DNA from: an uncultured delta proteobacterium
GTDB lineage: Bacteria > Myxococcota_A > Polyangia > Polyangiales > Polyangiaceae
Assembly (NCBI GenBank): GCA_903893335.1
Contig: CAITLX010000334.1
Span: 1-17,176 of the forward strand
Direction: 5' to 3'
Length of the DNA: 17,176 bases
Program-made: the position numbers and the translations under genes
The notes under the pieces: generated by a model
Databases searched by the model: none
Told to the model about the DNA's origin: nothing
The model's input: only the letters and a program-made list of their open reading frames with translations
Part shown: in pieces, positions 1-8,549 of the stretch
How positions within the stretch are numbered: position 1 is the stretch's first letter
Layout: every line of letters starts with the position of its first letter

Positions 1-1
1 C

Positions 2-955
2 ACCGCGCGCGACCAGGGCATGAAGCGGCCTCCGGCGGGGATCGGCGCGATCGCGCACGGCTGGCACGAGTTCGGGATGTACGTCGGCGTCGGCGCCACC
101 GTCGCCCTGGCCGCGGGGCTGCTGCTGCGCGCGCACGGCAAGGCGCGCGCGTACCGGATCGCGGCGGCCCTCTTCGTCGTCCTGTCGTTCGGCGCGTTCG
201 ACACCTGGTCGCCCTGGACGCTGCTGCACCACCTGCCGGCTTTCTCGTCGCAGCACGTCCCTTCGCGCCTGCTGCACCCCGCGGCGCTGCTCGCCGGCGT
301 CGCGCTCGCCGCCGCCCTCGAGGCACGCTTCGGGCGCTTCTTGCGGCGCCGCCCCTGGCTCGACCTCGCGCTGCTCGTGCCCGTCGCGGCGATCGCGCTC
401 GACATCGCGGGTGTCTCGGCCAACGTCCTGCGCGAGGCGTTCACGCAGGCGCCGCCGAGCGTGCCGGAGGCCGCGAGCTTCCACCACGAGAAGCACGCGC
501 CCGTCGACTACCCGCACCCCGCGTGGGCGACGCCCGTCTACCTCGCGATGCTCGCGAACACCGGCGCGCTCGAGTGCTGGGCGGTGCCGACGGAGTTCGA
601 GCGCGGAGCGATCGCGACGGGGGCGCCCGAGTACCGCGGCGAGGCCTACGTCGTGAACGGCACCGGCGACGCGCGCGTCGCGTCGTGGACGCCGAACGGC
701 GCGGTCATCGAGGTGAAGAACGCGTCGTCGGACGCCACGCTCGTCTACAACATGAACTTCGATCCGAGCTGGCGCGCGAACGGCGCGCCCGCGATCGAGT
801 GGGCGCACGCCGTCGCCGCGCCGCTCATCGGCGGCGACCAGCGCATCGAGCTTCGCTACCGACCGCGGACGCTCTGGGCCGGGCTGGCGCTCGCCGCGGC
901 GGGGCTCGCGGCGGGCCTCGTCGCGTTCCGCACGCGGCGCGCCGCTGCGCGCTAG
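2..955 (+). CDS. YfhO-like polytopic membrane protein, C-terminal part (5' end outside window)
   Basis: The reading frame is open back to the window edge, so the ATG at 20 is probably internal and this is the 3' part of a longer gene. About four hydrophobic segments occupy the first 130 residues after that ATG. They are followed by a roughly 150-residue extracytoplasmic region rich in beta-strand-like sequence, then one last transmembrane helix and a short Arg-rich tail. The pattern of a strand, then FDPSWRANG, then a loop, then IELRYRPRTLWAGLALA is what I recognise from the end of YfhO/GT-C-type membrane proteins, where a small beta domain precedes the last helix. Such proteins act with polyprenyl-linked sugars in envelope glycan or teichoic-acid glycosylation; the substrate here cannot be told. 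The stop codon lies 6 bp from the stop of the convergent glycosyltransferase gene. The family call is moderate; membrane topology is clear. Confidence 0.6.
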   Translation, partial: TARDQGMKRPPAGIGAIAHGWHEFGMYVGVGATVALAAGLLLRAHGKARAYRIAAALFVVLSFGAFDTWSPWTLLHHLPAFSSQHVPSRLLHPAALLAGVALAAALEARFGRFLRRRPWLDLALLVPVAAIALDIAGVSANVLREAFTQAPPSVPEAASFHHEKHAPVDYPHPAWATPVYLAMLANTGALECWAVPTEFERGAIATGAPEYRGEAYVVNGTGDARVASWTPNGAVIEVKNASSDATLVYNMNFDPSWRANGAPAIEWAHAVAAPLIGGDQRIELRYRPRTLWAGLALAAAGLAAGLVAFRTRRAAAR

Positions 956-961
956 CGCCCC

Positions 962-3181
962 TCAGCGCAGGACGGCGAGCTCGATCTGCCTCGCGCCCGA
1001 CGTGGTCGGGATCGGCGCGCGCGCGCTGAACGCGCCCGTGTAGCGCTCGTCGCCGATGCGGTGCTTGAGCTCGGCCGACATCCGGTAGAGGAAGCCCGGC
1101 CTCCAGAGCTTCGTGGACAGCGACGGGGCGAACGCGTGGCTGCGCACCGTCGGATCGACGGGCACCAGGCTCGTCGGCAGGCGCGCCACGACGGTCGAGG
1201 TCACCTCGAACGTCGCGTCCCTCGCGACCGGCCCCGCCGCGAGGAACCACGACTCGACCTCGGGCTTCACGCCGCCCGGCAGCCGCACGCCGAGCAGGCG
1301 GTGGCCGCCGACGAAGTCCGCGGTCCGCGAGCGGTCGAGCGAGGCCTCGACGATCGCCCGCAGCCGGGCCGCCTCCGCCGCGTCGCCGCGATCGACGGCG
1401 ACGTCGTGCGCGATGCGCGTCTCGTCGAGCGTGCGCGGCGCGGCGGTCGGCGCCGTCGCCGGCTGCCCGAGGTGCACGCGCCACTCCCACGTGAGGAACG
1501 CGTCCGGCGCGGCGTCGAGCGTGCGCACCGGCTCGGTGTTGTGCGTGAGGTAGCGCTCGACGAGCGTCGGCTCGCGCTCGTGCAGCGAGAAGGCGTCGAG
1601 CGGCGCAGGCTCGTCGTCCACGCCGCGCTCGACGAGCAGCACGTCGCCGTAGATGCGCACGTGCCGACCGGCCACGAGCGCGCGCAGCTCGTCGGCCCCC
1701 ATGCCGCTCGCGCGGCCGACCCAGAACGGCTGGCTCGCGCTGGGAGCGTTCGCGGGCGCTGCGTTGCCCATCAGCGCCCACTGGTGCTCGGGCCCCCACT
1801 GCGTGCCGGGGTGCACGCCGATCTTCTCGCCCAGCGCGAGGCGCGGGCGGACGACCTCCGCGAGCACGAACAGCAGGTCCACGTGGCTGCGGAAGAGCGC
1901 GCCGCGGTCGTCGTAGCGCCCGCCCGTCTGGCGCCAGACGACGAGCGCGCGCGCCGCGTCGGGCAGGACGACCAGCGAGGGTACGACGCCGACGAGCACC
2001 GCCGCGACGAGCGCCGCGGTCGCCGCGCGCCTCGGCGAGACCTCGCGCGCGACGGCGAGCACCGCCCAGCGCGCCGAGTCGGCGAGCTGGGCCATGGCGA
2101 GCGCGAAATACAGGCCGAAGTAGTGCGGCCAGAAGATGTGAATGTCCGCCCCCTGGCGGAAGACGACATACTGCACGGCCGCGCCGAACAGCGCCGCGAG
2201 CGCCATCAGCTCCTCGTCGCGCCGGAGCACGAGCGCGCGCACGACGCACACCGGCAGGGCGATCTTGCCGAGCGCGATGACGAGCGGCGTGAACGAGAAC
2301 TCGAGCCACGCCGCGCGCCCCGCGAGCACCGTCGCGAGCGGGACGGCCGCGGCGTTGCCGCGCTTCGCGCCCGCGCCGAGCCACTCGCCGAGCTGGTGCG
2401 CGTGCGCGAAGAGCGCGAGGGTGCCCCCGAGGCAGGCGAGCGAGAGCACGACGGCGGCGACGACCGCGCGGCGCTGCGCCGGGGCGACCGGCGGCGCCAC
2501 GCGCGCGGGCAGCAGGTACGCGCGGGCGAGCCCCCACGCGAGCATCGGCGCGAGGATGAGGTAGCCGGGCCAGTCGCCGAGCGACGCGAAGAGCACGCCG
2601 ACCAGCGCGGCGACCAGGTGCCGCCTGAGGCCGCTCGCCTGGTAGGCGAGGTGCCCCCAGAAGAAGAGCGCCGCGCCGAACATGACCGTGACCTCGAGGC
2701 TCGCGAAGCACGCGTACCCGACGTCGAGCGGCACGGCGACGAACGCCACCGCCGCCGCGACGCCTGCGACGGGCCCCCCCGACGGGCCGCCGACGCGACG
2801 ACCGATGCCGTAGAGCAGCGCGGGCATCGCCGCGCTCATCAGGACCGCGGGAAGCTGGACGACGAACGACATGTGCGGCCACAGCCACGCGAGCGCCGCC
2901 GCGATCCAGAAGACCCCGAAGGGGTGGTGGCAGTAGGTGCGATCGAGGCCGGGCTCGGCGCTCGTGTACCAGTCGGCCAGGGGGTAGAGCGTGCGGAAGC
3001 GCACGATGTGCTCGCCGGCGATCGCCACGGCCGCGCCGCTCGACCCGAGGTGCCCGCCGCCAGGGATCGCCCCGATGCCCCACGCCGCCGCGAGCGCGAA
3101 CCACGCGGTCGCGAGCCCCACGCTGACGGCCGCGATGCGGGCCGACCAGCGGCCCCGGAGCGGGGGCCGGGGGAGCGACAT
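962..3181 (-). CDS. Glycosyltransferase family 39-like (GT-C) integral membrane protein
   Basis: The product has 739 residues. It starts with a short basic N-terminus and a transmembrane helix (about residues 15-40). A periplasmic loop follows, carrying EPGLDRTYCHHPFG (about residues 76-89), and then around ten hydrophobic helices up to about residue 420. The rest is a soluble domain of about 300 residues. An acidic first loop followed by an HP(P/F) motif is typical of GT-C enzymes such as ArnT/PMT-like family 39, which move a sugar from a polyprenyl-phosphate donor onto an acceptor at the outer face of the membrane. Donor and acceptor are unknown. The ATG at 3181 has no Shine-Dalgarno sequence; instead a perfect inverted repeat touches it and a weak -10-like TAAGAC lies 7 nt upstream. 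It lies 104 bp after the GMC oxidoreductase in the same orientation, but the tandem hairpins between them argue for a separate unit. The long C-terminal domain was not recognised. Confidence 0.7.
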   Translation of the reverse strand: MSLPRPPLRGRWSARIAAVSVGLATAWFALAAAWGIGAIPGGGHLGSSGAAVAIAGEHIVRFRTLYPLADWYTSAEPGLDRTYCHHPFGVFWIAAALAWLWPHMSFVVQLPAVLMSAAMPALLYGIGRRVGGPSGGPVAGVAAAVAFVAVPLDVGYACFASLEVTVMFGAALFFWGHLAYQASGLRRHLVAALVGVLFASLGDWPGYLILAPMLAWGLARAYLLPARVAPPVAPAQRRAVVAAVVLSLACLGGTLALFAHAHQLGEWLGAGAKRGNAAAVPLATVLAGRAAWLEFSFTPLVIALGKIALPVCVVRALVLRRDEELMALAALFGAAVQYVVFRQGADIHIFWPHYFGLYFALAMAQLADSARWAVLAVAREVSPRRAATAALVAAVLVGVVPSLVVLPDAARALVVWRQTGGRYDDRGALFRSHVDLLFVLAEVVRPRLALGEKIGVHPGTQWGPEHQWALMGNAAPANAPSASQPFWVGRASGMGADELRALVAGRHVRIYGDVLLVERGVDDEPAPLDAFSLHEREPTLVERYLTHNTEPVRTLDAAPDAFLTWEWRVHLGQPATAPTAAPRTLDETRIAHDVAVDRGDAAEAARLRAIVEASLDRSRTADFVGGHRLLGVRLPGGVKPEVESWFLAAGPVARDATFEVTSTVVARLPTSLVPVDPTVRSHAFAPSLSTKLWRPGFLYRMSAELKHRIGDERYTGAFSARAPIPTTSGARQIELAVLR

Positions 3182-3245
3182 GCCGCGGGTCTTAGGCGAT
3201 CCGCCCGACCCGCGGCAAGGCCGAGGGGCGCGGCCCGAGCGCCCC
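3182..3245 (-). terminator. Tandem hairpins between GMC gene and glycosyltransferase gene
   Basis: Two inverted repeats fill this gap. The first met by minus-strand transcription has arms 3239-3245 and 3225-3231 (7 bp, GGGGCGC with GCGCCCC, 7 nt loop). The second has arms 3207-3216 and 3182-3191 (10 bp perfect, GCCGCGGGTC with GACCCGCGGC). Its 15 nt loop contains a further 4 bp stem, GGCG/CGCC. Neither is followed by a clear run of T on the minus strand, so this is not a textbook intrinsic terminator. The second repeat directly abuts the start codon at 3181 and could instead be an operator or a translation-blocking hairpin. The repeats are certain; the role is inferred. Confidence 0.45.
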
Positions 3246-3285
3246 GCCTATCGAAAAGGATGAGCCCCGGCGCAGCCGAAGACGA

Positions 3286-4827
3286 TCATGCCACCGCGGC
3301 CTTCGCCACCTTGCCCGACTTCGCGAGCGTGTCGGCGAGGCGCTCGGCGACGAGCATGGCGAGCGCCATGATCGTCACCTGCGGGTTGACGCCGATGGCG
3401 GTGGGGAAGAGCGACGCGTCGGCGACGTAGCAGCCGGGCAGATCCCACAGCTCGCCCGAGAGGTTGGTCACGGACGCCTCGGCGCGCGTGCCCATCGCCG
3501 CGGTGCCCATGAGGTGCACCGTGAAGAGGTCGAGCACCTTCGGCGGCAGCGCGCTCACCTCGATCTTCTCGAGGTCGTCGATGCTGCGCGCGGTGTGGAA
3601 CGTCGAGAACGGGAGGACGACCTCCTCGGCGCCCATCTCGAAGTGCAGGCGCGCGAGCAGCTTCACGCCGCGCAGGAAGCGCCGGTGGTCGAGCGCGGTG
3701 ATGTCGTAGCGCGGCACCGCCATGCCGAACGGGCCGCGCGTCACGCGGCCGGGGCGCGAGTCCTCGACCAGCACGCCGGTCAGCACCATCTGGTTGTAGC
3801 GGCGCATCAGCTCCCACGCGCGCGAGCCGCAATAAGGCAGGTGCACGCCGAGCGCGCCGGGCGGGATGAAGTTCTCCGCCATGAGGATGCCGTCGTCGCT
3901 GAACTCGCGCACCTGCGCGTACTGCGAGACGCCCTGCCACGCGCGCACCTCGAACGGATAGACCGCGAGCACCTTGGCGTTGGGGTGGCAGAGGAAATTC
4001 TTGCCGAGCTGACCGGACGGTCGGCCGAGCTTGTGACCGAGCAGCAGCGCGGGGGTCTGCACCGCGCCGGCCGCGACGACGACGGCGCGCGCGCGCACCA
4101 CGACCTCGCGCGACGCGCGGCGCGTGCGAGGGTCGATCGCCTGGCCGACGACGCCGACGCAGCGCCCCTGCTCGATGAGCAGGCGGGTGACCTTGACCTC
4201 GGTGAGGCAGCGCGCGCCGCGGCGCATCGCGCGCGGCATCATCGACACGAGCGTCGACTGCTTGGCCCCCGTGGGGCAGCCGAACACGCAGTTGTTCGAC
4301 CCGACGCACGCGTGCTGGTTGCGCGGGTTCACCGAGTGCTTCCACCCGAGCTTCTTCGCCCCGAGCGCCATGATGCGGTTGTCGTCGCCGACCGAGACGT
4401 CGAGCTGCGGCCCCGAGTGCACGAGCTGCTCGACCCTCTGAAACCGGGCCTCCATGCCCGCCGAGCCGAGCTCGGGCGCGCCCGTCGAGCGCTCCCAGCC
4501 GTCGAGCACGGCGACCGGCGCGCGGTACGACATGCCGCCGTTGAGCACCGTGCTGCCGCCGACGCAGCGCCCCTCGATGTAGGGGATGGGCGGGGTGCCG
4601 AGGATGACCGTGCCGCTCGCGTCGCGGAACAGGCGCGGGATCGTCTCGCTCGCGTAGGGGCTGAAGCTCGAGGTCGGGTGCCACGAGCCCTCCTCGACGA
4701 ACACGACGTCGTAGCCCGCCTCGGCGAGCTCGGCGCCCGCGGTGGCGCCGCCGGCGCCCGTGCCGACGACGACGACGTCGCAGTCGAACGCGTGCTCGCG
4801 CGCGTAGTCTCCATGTTCGAAGATCAT
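3286..4827 (-). CDS. GMC-family FAD-dependent oxidoreductase, long-chain alcohol oxidase-like
   Basis: The product has 513 residues. An N-terminal dinucleotide fold carries GTGAGG (residues 22-27), with E45 placed to bind the FAD/adenosine ribose. The GMC signature region CVGGSTVLNGG is at 88-98. A three-cysteine motif C174-x5-C180-x3-C184 followed by PTGAKQST is at about 174-192. The C-terminal GMC domain has the expected catalytic pair, H438 in HLMGTAAMG and N481 in GVNPQVTIMALAM. GMC enzymes oxidise alcohols to carbonyls using FAD; this subtype resembles bacterial relatives of long-chain fatty-alcohol oxidases and sterol or alcohol dehydrogenases. No signal peptide is visible. The ATG at 4827 overlaps the stop of the upstream small gene (ATGA) and has GAGGTG 5 nt upstream, so the two are probably translationally coupled. 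Earlier in-frame starts would run into that gene and were rejected. Substrate is unknown. Confidence 0.85.
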   Translation of the reverse strand: MIFEHGDYAREHAFDCDVVVVGTGAGGATAGAELAEAGYDVVFVEEGSWHPTSSFSPYASETIPRLFRDASGTVILGTPPIPYIEGRCVGGSTVLNGGMSYRAPVAVLDGWERSTGAPELGSAGMEARFQRVEQLVHSGPQLDVSVGDDNRIMALGAKKLGWKHSVNPRNQHACVGSNNCVFGCPTGAKQSTLVSMMPRAMRRGARCLTEVKVTRLLIEQGRCVGVVGQAIDPRTRRASREVVVRARAVVVAAGAVQTPALLLGHKLGRPSGQLGKNFLCHPNAKVLAVYPFEVRAWQGVSQYAQVREFSDDGILMAENFIPPGALGVHLPYCGSRAWELMRRYNQMVLTGVLVEDSRPGRVTRGPFGMAVPRYDITALDHRRFLRGVKLLARLHFEMGAEEVVLPFSTFHTARSIDDLEKIEVSALPPKVLDLFTVHLMGTAAMGTRAEASVTNLSGELWDLPGCYVADASLFPTAIGVNPQVTIMALAMLVAERLADTLAKSGKVAKAAVA

Positions 4828-5390
4828 CGCGTCACCTCGCTGAACGGCCCGATGAGATCGGCGGGCGTCGTCTCGCCGCCGGCGACGATGCGCTCGCGCA
4901 GCGCGATGCGCCCTTGCATGAAGGGGATCGGCGCGTAGTCGAGCGCGGCGTGCACCTCGGGCTGGTCGTAGTAGGTGGACTGCACGACGCCGCGGACGCC
5001 GAGCGCGATGGTGCGCACGAGCGGCGAGCGGCTGGCCGAGAGGCCGTCGGCGACGGCCTCGGCGCGCGCGCGCGGCAGGCGCGAGAGGCGCGAGAAGGCG
5101 ACGAAGCGCCAGATCGGCGCCCACTCGAGCAGGTGGATGGCGAGCACGAAGCCGAACGCGGTGAGGCGCGTCATGTAGGGCAGCAGCCCGAGCACGCTGC
5201 GCTCGACGAGGTCCTCGGCGTCGGCGAGCTGGGGAGCCGGCGGTGGGGGACAGAACACGAGGACGAGCGCGCGCAGCGCGCGTCGCGTCGCGGGGCCCAT
5301 CTTCGCGGGGTCGGCGCGGATGAAGCCGTCGTCGGGGTGACGTTCGAGCGTGCTCGGACGCCCGTCGAGAACCACGGAGAGCTGTCGCAT
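4824..5390 (-). CDS. Small protein resembling the N-terminal region of long-chain alcohol oxidases; partner of GMC enzyme
   Basis: The product has 188 residues with no signal peptide. It has a Pro-rich stretch (CPPPPAP, about residues 47-53), a Leu-rich segment, GFVLAIHLLEWAPIWRF, near residues 80-96, then helical sequence with FSRLSRLPRARAEAV and, further on, STYYDQPEVHAALDYAPIPF. From memory, plant and yeast fatty-alcohol oxidases have a region before the FAD domain with the same order: an F-x-L-x4-R-x-E/K segment, a helical stretch, an FYS-like motif and an NP-x-W-x-AIGY-like end. Gluconate dehydrogenase subunit 3-type proteins are the alternative. It is 10 bp downstream of ilvA and overlaps the GMC gene by 4 bp, so a complex with that flavoprotein is likely. 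GGAG lies 7 nt before the ATG, which supports the start. Function is inferred from context and weak motif resemblance. Confidence 0.6.
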   Translation of the reverse strand: MRQLSVVLDGRPSTLERHPDDGFIRADPAKMGPATRRALRALVLVFCPPPPAPQLADAEDLVERSVLGLLPYMTRLTAFGFVLAIHLLEWAPIWRFVAFSRLSRLPRARAEAVADGLSASRSPLVRTIALGVRGVVQSTYYDQPEVHAALDYAPIPFMQGRIALRERIVAGGETTPADLIGPFSEVTR

Positions 5391-5400
5391 CGGTCGCTCC

Positions 5401-6915
<1,515 letters not shown>

Positions 6916-6958
6916 GGGCCGGGAGGTTAGCCCGAATGCGAGCGCTTGGCGCGGTGCG

Positions 6959-7342
6959 TCACGCGTCTCGCGCGAGGCGCACGATGGCGTCGCGCATGGC
7001 GCCCTGCACCTCGGGCTCCTCGCCGAGCGCGCCCGCGACCGCGAACGAGGCGTCGGGGTGGCGCCGGGCGGCCTCGTCGACCAGCGGCGCGACGTCCTTG
7101 GCGACGTGCCCGCCCCCCGAGAGGAACACGGGCACGACGCGGAAGCGGCGCGCCCCCTCGGCGTGCAGCGCGGCGACGGCCTCGGCGAACGACGGCGGCG
7201 CCATCTCGAGGAACGCGACCTGCACGCGCGACGGCGCGACGCGCGCGCGAAGATCGCGCTCGAGCGCGTGGAAGGGCTCGCGCCAACGCGCGTCGCGCGC
7301 GCCGTGGGCCAGGAGCACCACCGCGTCGAACGGCGCGCTCAC
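6959..7342 (-). CDS. Small CbiX/SirB-family chelatase-like protein
   Basis: The product has 127 residues, the size of a single-domain CbiX protein. These insert cobalt or iron (or nickel) into sirohydrochlorin-type tetrapyrroles. Visible family features are H13 in VVLLAHGARD, the central AFLEMAPPSFAEAV, and H79 in VVPVFLSGGGHVAKD; the two histidines are the expected metal-binding pair. The start is GTG at 7342, overlapping the hmgA stop as GTGA, so translation is probably coupled to hmgA. No other cobalamin or siroheme gene is in the window. Its place directly behind two iron-dependent dioxygenases is unusual. The fold call is good; the metal and tetrapyrrole used are unknown, and a non-chelatase metal-handling role cannot be excluded. 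Confidence 0.85.
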   Translation of the reverse strand: MSAPFDAVVLLAHGARDARWREPFHALERDLRARVAPSRVQVAFLEMAPPSFAEAVAALHAEGARRFRVVPVFLSGGGHVAKDVAPLVDEAARRHPDASFAVAGALGEEPEVQGAMRDAIVRLARDA

Positions 7343-8517
7343 GGCTGCGCCGCCCAGCTGTCGTGGTAGCCGAGCACCTCGAGGTTGCGCGCCTGCGCGG
7401 TGGGCAGCAGCGGCTCGAGCGTGTCGATCATGACCGCGAGCTCGTCGGTTCGCGTCGTGCCCACGCTGGCCTCGTACGCCCCCGGGTGCGGGCCGTGCGC
7501 GATGCCCGCGGGGTGCAGCGAGAGCGAGCCCGCGCCGACGCCGCGGCGGCTGGTGAAGTTGCCGCGCAGGTAGAGGATGACCTCGTCGCAGTCGACGCTC
7601 GTGTGCGGGTAGGGGCAGGGCACCGCCTGGGGGTGGAAGTCGACGACGCGCGGGACGAACGAGCAGACCAGCGCGCGGCTGCCGGCGAAGGTGGCGTGCA
7701 CCGTCGGCGGCAGGTGCACCAGGCCCGTCTTGGGCTGGAACCTCTCGATGGGGAACGCGAAGGGGTAGACGAAGCCGTCCCAGCCGACGACGTCCATCGG
7801 GCAGCGCTCGAGCTCGTGCACCGACGCGCGCCCCCCCTTGACGACGAGCAGCTCGCGCGGGCCGTCGGGCACGCGGTCGAACGTGGCGATCGGGCCCTCG
7901 GGGCGCCGGAAATCACGGTGCGTGTAGGGCGCATCCATCTTCAGCTGGCCGACCGGGTTGCGGTACGCGTCGGGGATGGCCATGCCCTGCTTGGCCTCGA
8001 GCCCGAGCAGCCGCAGCGGCTGCTCGACGTGCCAGCGGTGCGGCAGCGAGCGCGGGATCCAGACGTAGTCGCCCGCCGCGACGTCGAGCCAGCCCGCGAC
8101 CGACTCGATGCGCGCGCGCCCCTCGTGCACGAACCAGAGCTCGTCGCCGTCGCCGTTCGCGACGTAGACGTCGTCGGTCTGCGTGGGGCGCGCGAGCCAG
8201 AGCGTGCAGGTCGAGTTGAACAGGATGGGCGTGCGGTCCCAGGCGAGCATGCCGCCCGCGGGCACGTCGCCCGACTGGTAGAGCCTGCGGCGCAGCGGGT
8301 GCAGCGCCGCCTCGTCGAGCAGCGGCGCCGGCCACGCGCGCTCGCTCGCGCGAACGGCGCGCGTCTGCGTGACGGGGTGCAGGTGGTAGAAATACGAGAA
8401 GGGGCCGTCGAAGCCGCCGCGCGTGTGCATCTCCTCGTGGAGCATGCGGCCGTCGGGCCCGCGGAAGACGGTGTGGGGCTTGTCGGGGAGCACCCCGCGC
8501 GACTGTCGGTCGATCAT
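7339..8517 (-). CDS. hmgA: Homogentisate 1,2-dioxygenase
   Basis: The product has 392 residues, the shorter bacterial form of the enzyme (animal forms are about 445). It is a non-haem Fe(II) ring-cleaving dioxygenase that opens homogentisate to maleylacetoacetate in tyrosine and phenylalanine breakdown. The cupin-type C-terminal half carries the likely iron ligands: H305 and E312 in PHTSVDCDEVILYLRGNF, and H341 in AHGPHPGAYE. The N-terminal part includes FDGPFSYFYHLHP and an ELWFVHEG cupin strand. The ATG at 8517 gives the natural N-terminus; the frame stays open upstream but that part lies inside hpd. It follows hpd by 32 bp, encoding the next pathway step, and overlaps the chelatase gene by 4 bp. 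No strong ribosome binding site is seen, so it may rely on coupling with hpd. Confidence 0.93.
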   Translation of the reverse strand: MIDRQSRGVLPDKPHTVFRGPDGRMLHEEMHTRGGFDGPFSYFYHLHPVTQTRAVRASERAWPAPLLDEAALHPLRRRLYQSGDVPAGGMLAWDRTPILFNSTCTLWLARPTQTDDVYVANGDGDELWFVHEGRARIESVAGWLDVAAGDYVWIPRSLPHRWHVEQPLRLLGLEAKQGMAIPDAYRNPVGQLKMDAPYTHRDFRRPEGPIATFDRVPDGPRELLVVKGGRASVHELERCPMDVVGWDGFVYPFAFPIERFQPKTGLVHLPPTVHATFAGSRALVCSFVPRVVDFHPQAVPCPYPHTSVDCDEVILYLRGNFTSRRGVGAGSLSLHPAGIAHGPHPGAYEASVGTTRTDELAVMIDTLEPLLPTAQARNLEVLGYHDSWAAQP

Positions 8518-8549
8518 GACGGATCTCGCTCGGCTCGGTCGATGACGGA

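Noticed and set aside
956..961. Terminator between the convergent YfhO-like and glycosyltransferase genes
   Set aside because: Only 6 bp separate the stops and I see no clear hairpin with a T tract in or next to the gap.
1061..3430. 789-codon open frame on the + strand opposite the glycosyltransferase gene
   Set aside because: Its translation is dominated by Arg, Ala, Glu and His with no recognisable motif, while the opposite strand encodes a clear membrane protein. Long antisense frames are expected when third positions are nearly all G or C.
3514..4938. 474-codon + strand frame opposite the GMC gene
   Set aside because: Shadow of a well-supported minus-strand gene, with Arg/His/Ala/Glu-rich composition and no motif.
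4828..5124. N-terminal extension of the GMC oxidoreductase frame up to 5124
   Set aside because: The extension is Arg/Ala-rich, overlaps the small partner gene, and the ATG at 4827 has a ribosome binding site and places the FAD fold at the usual distance from the N-terminus.
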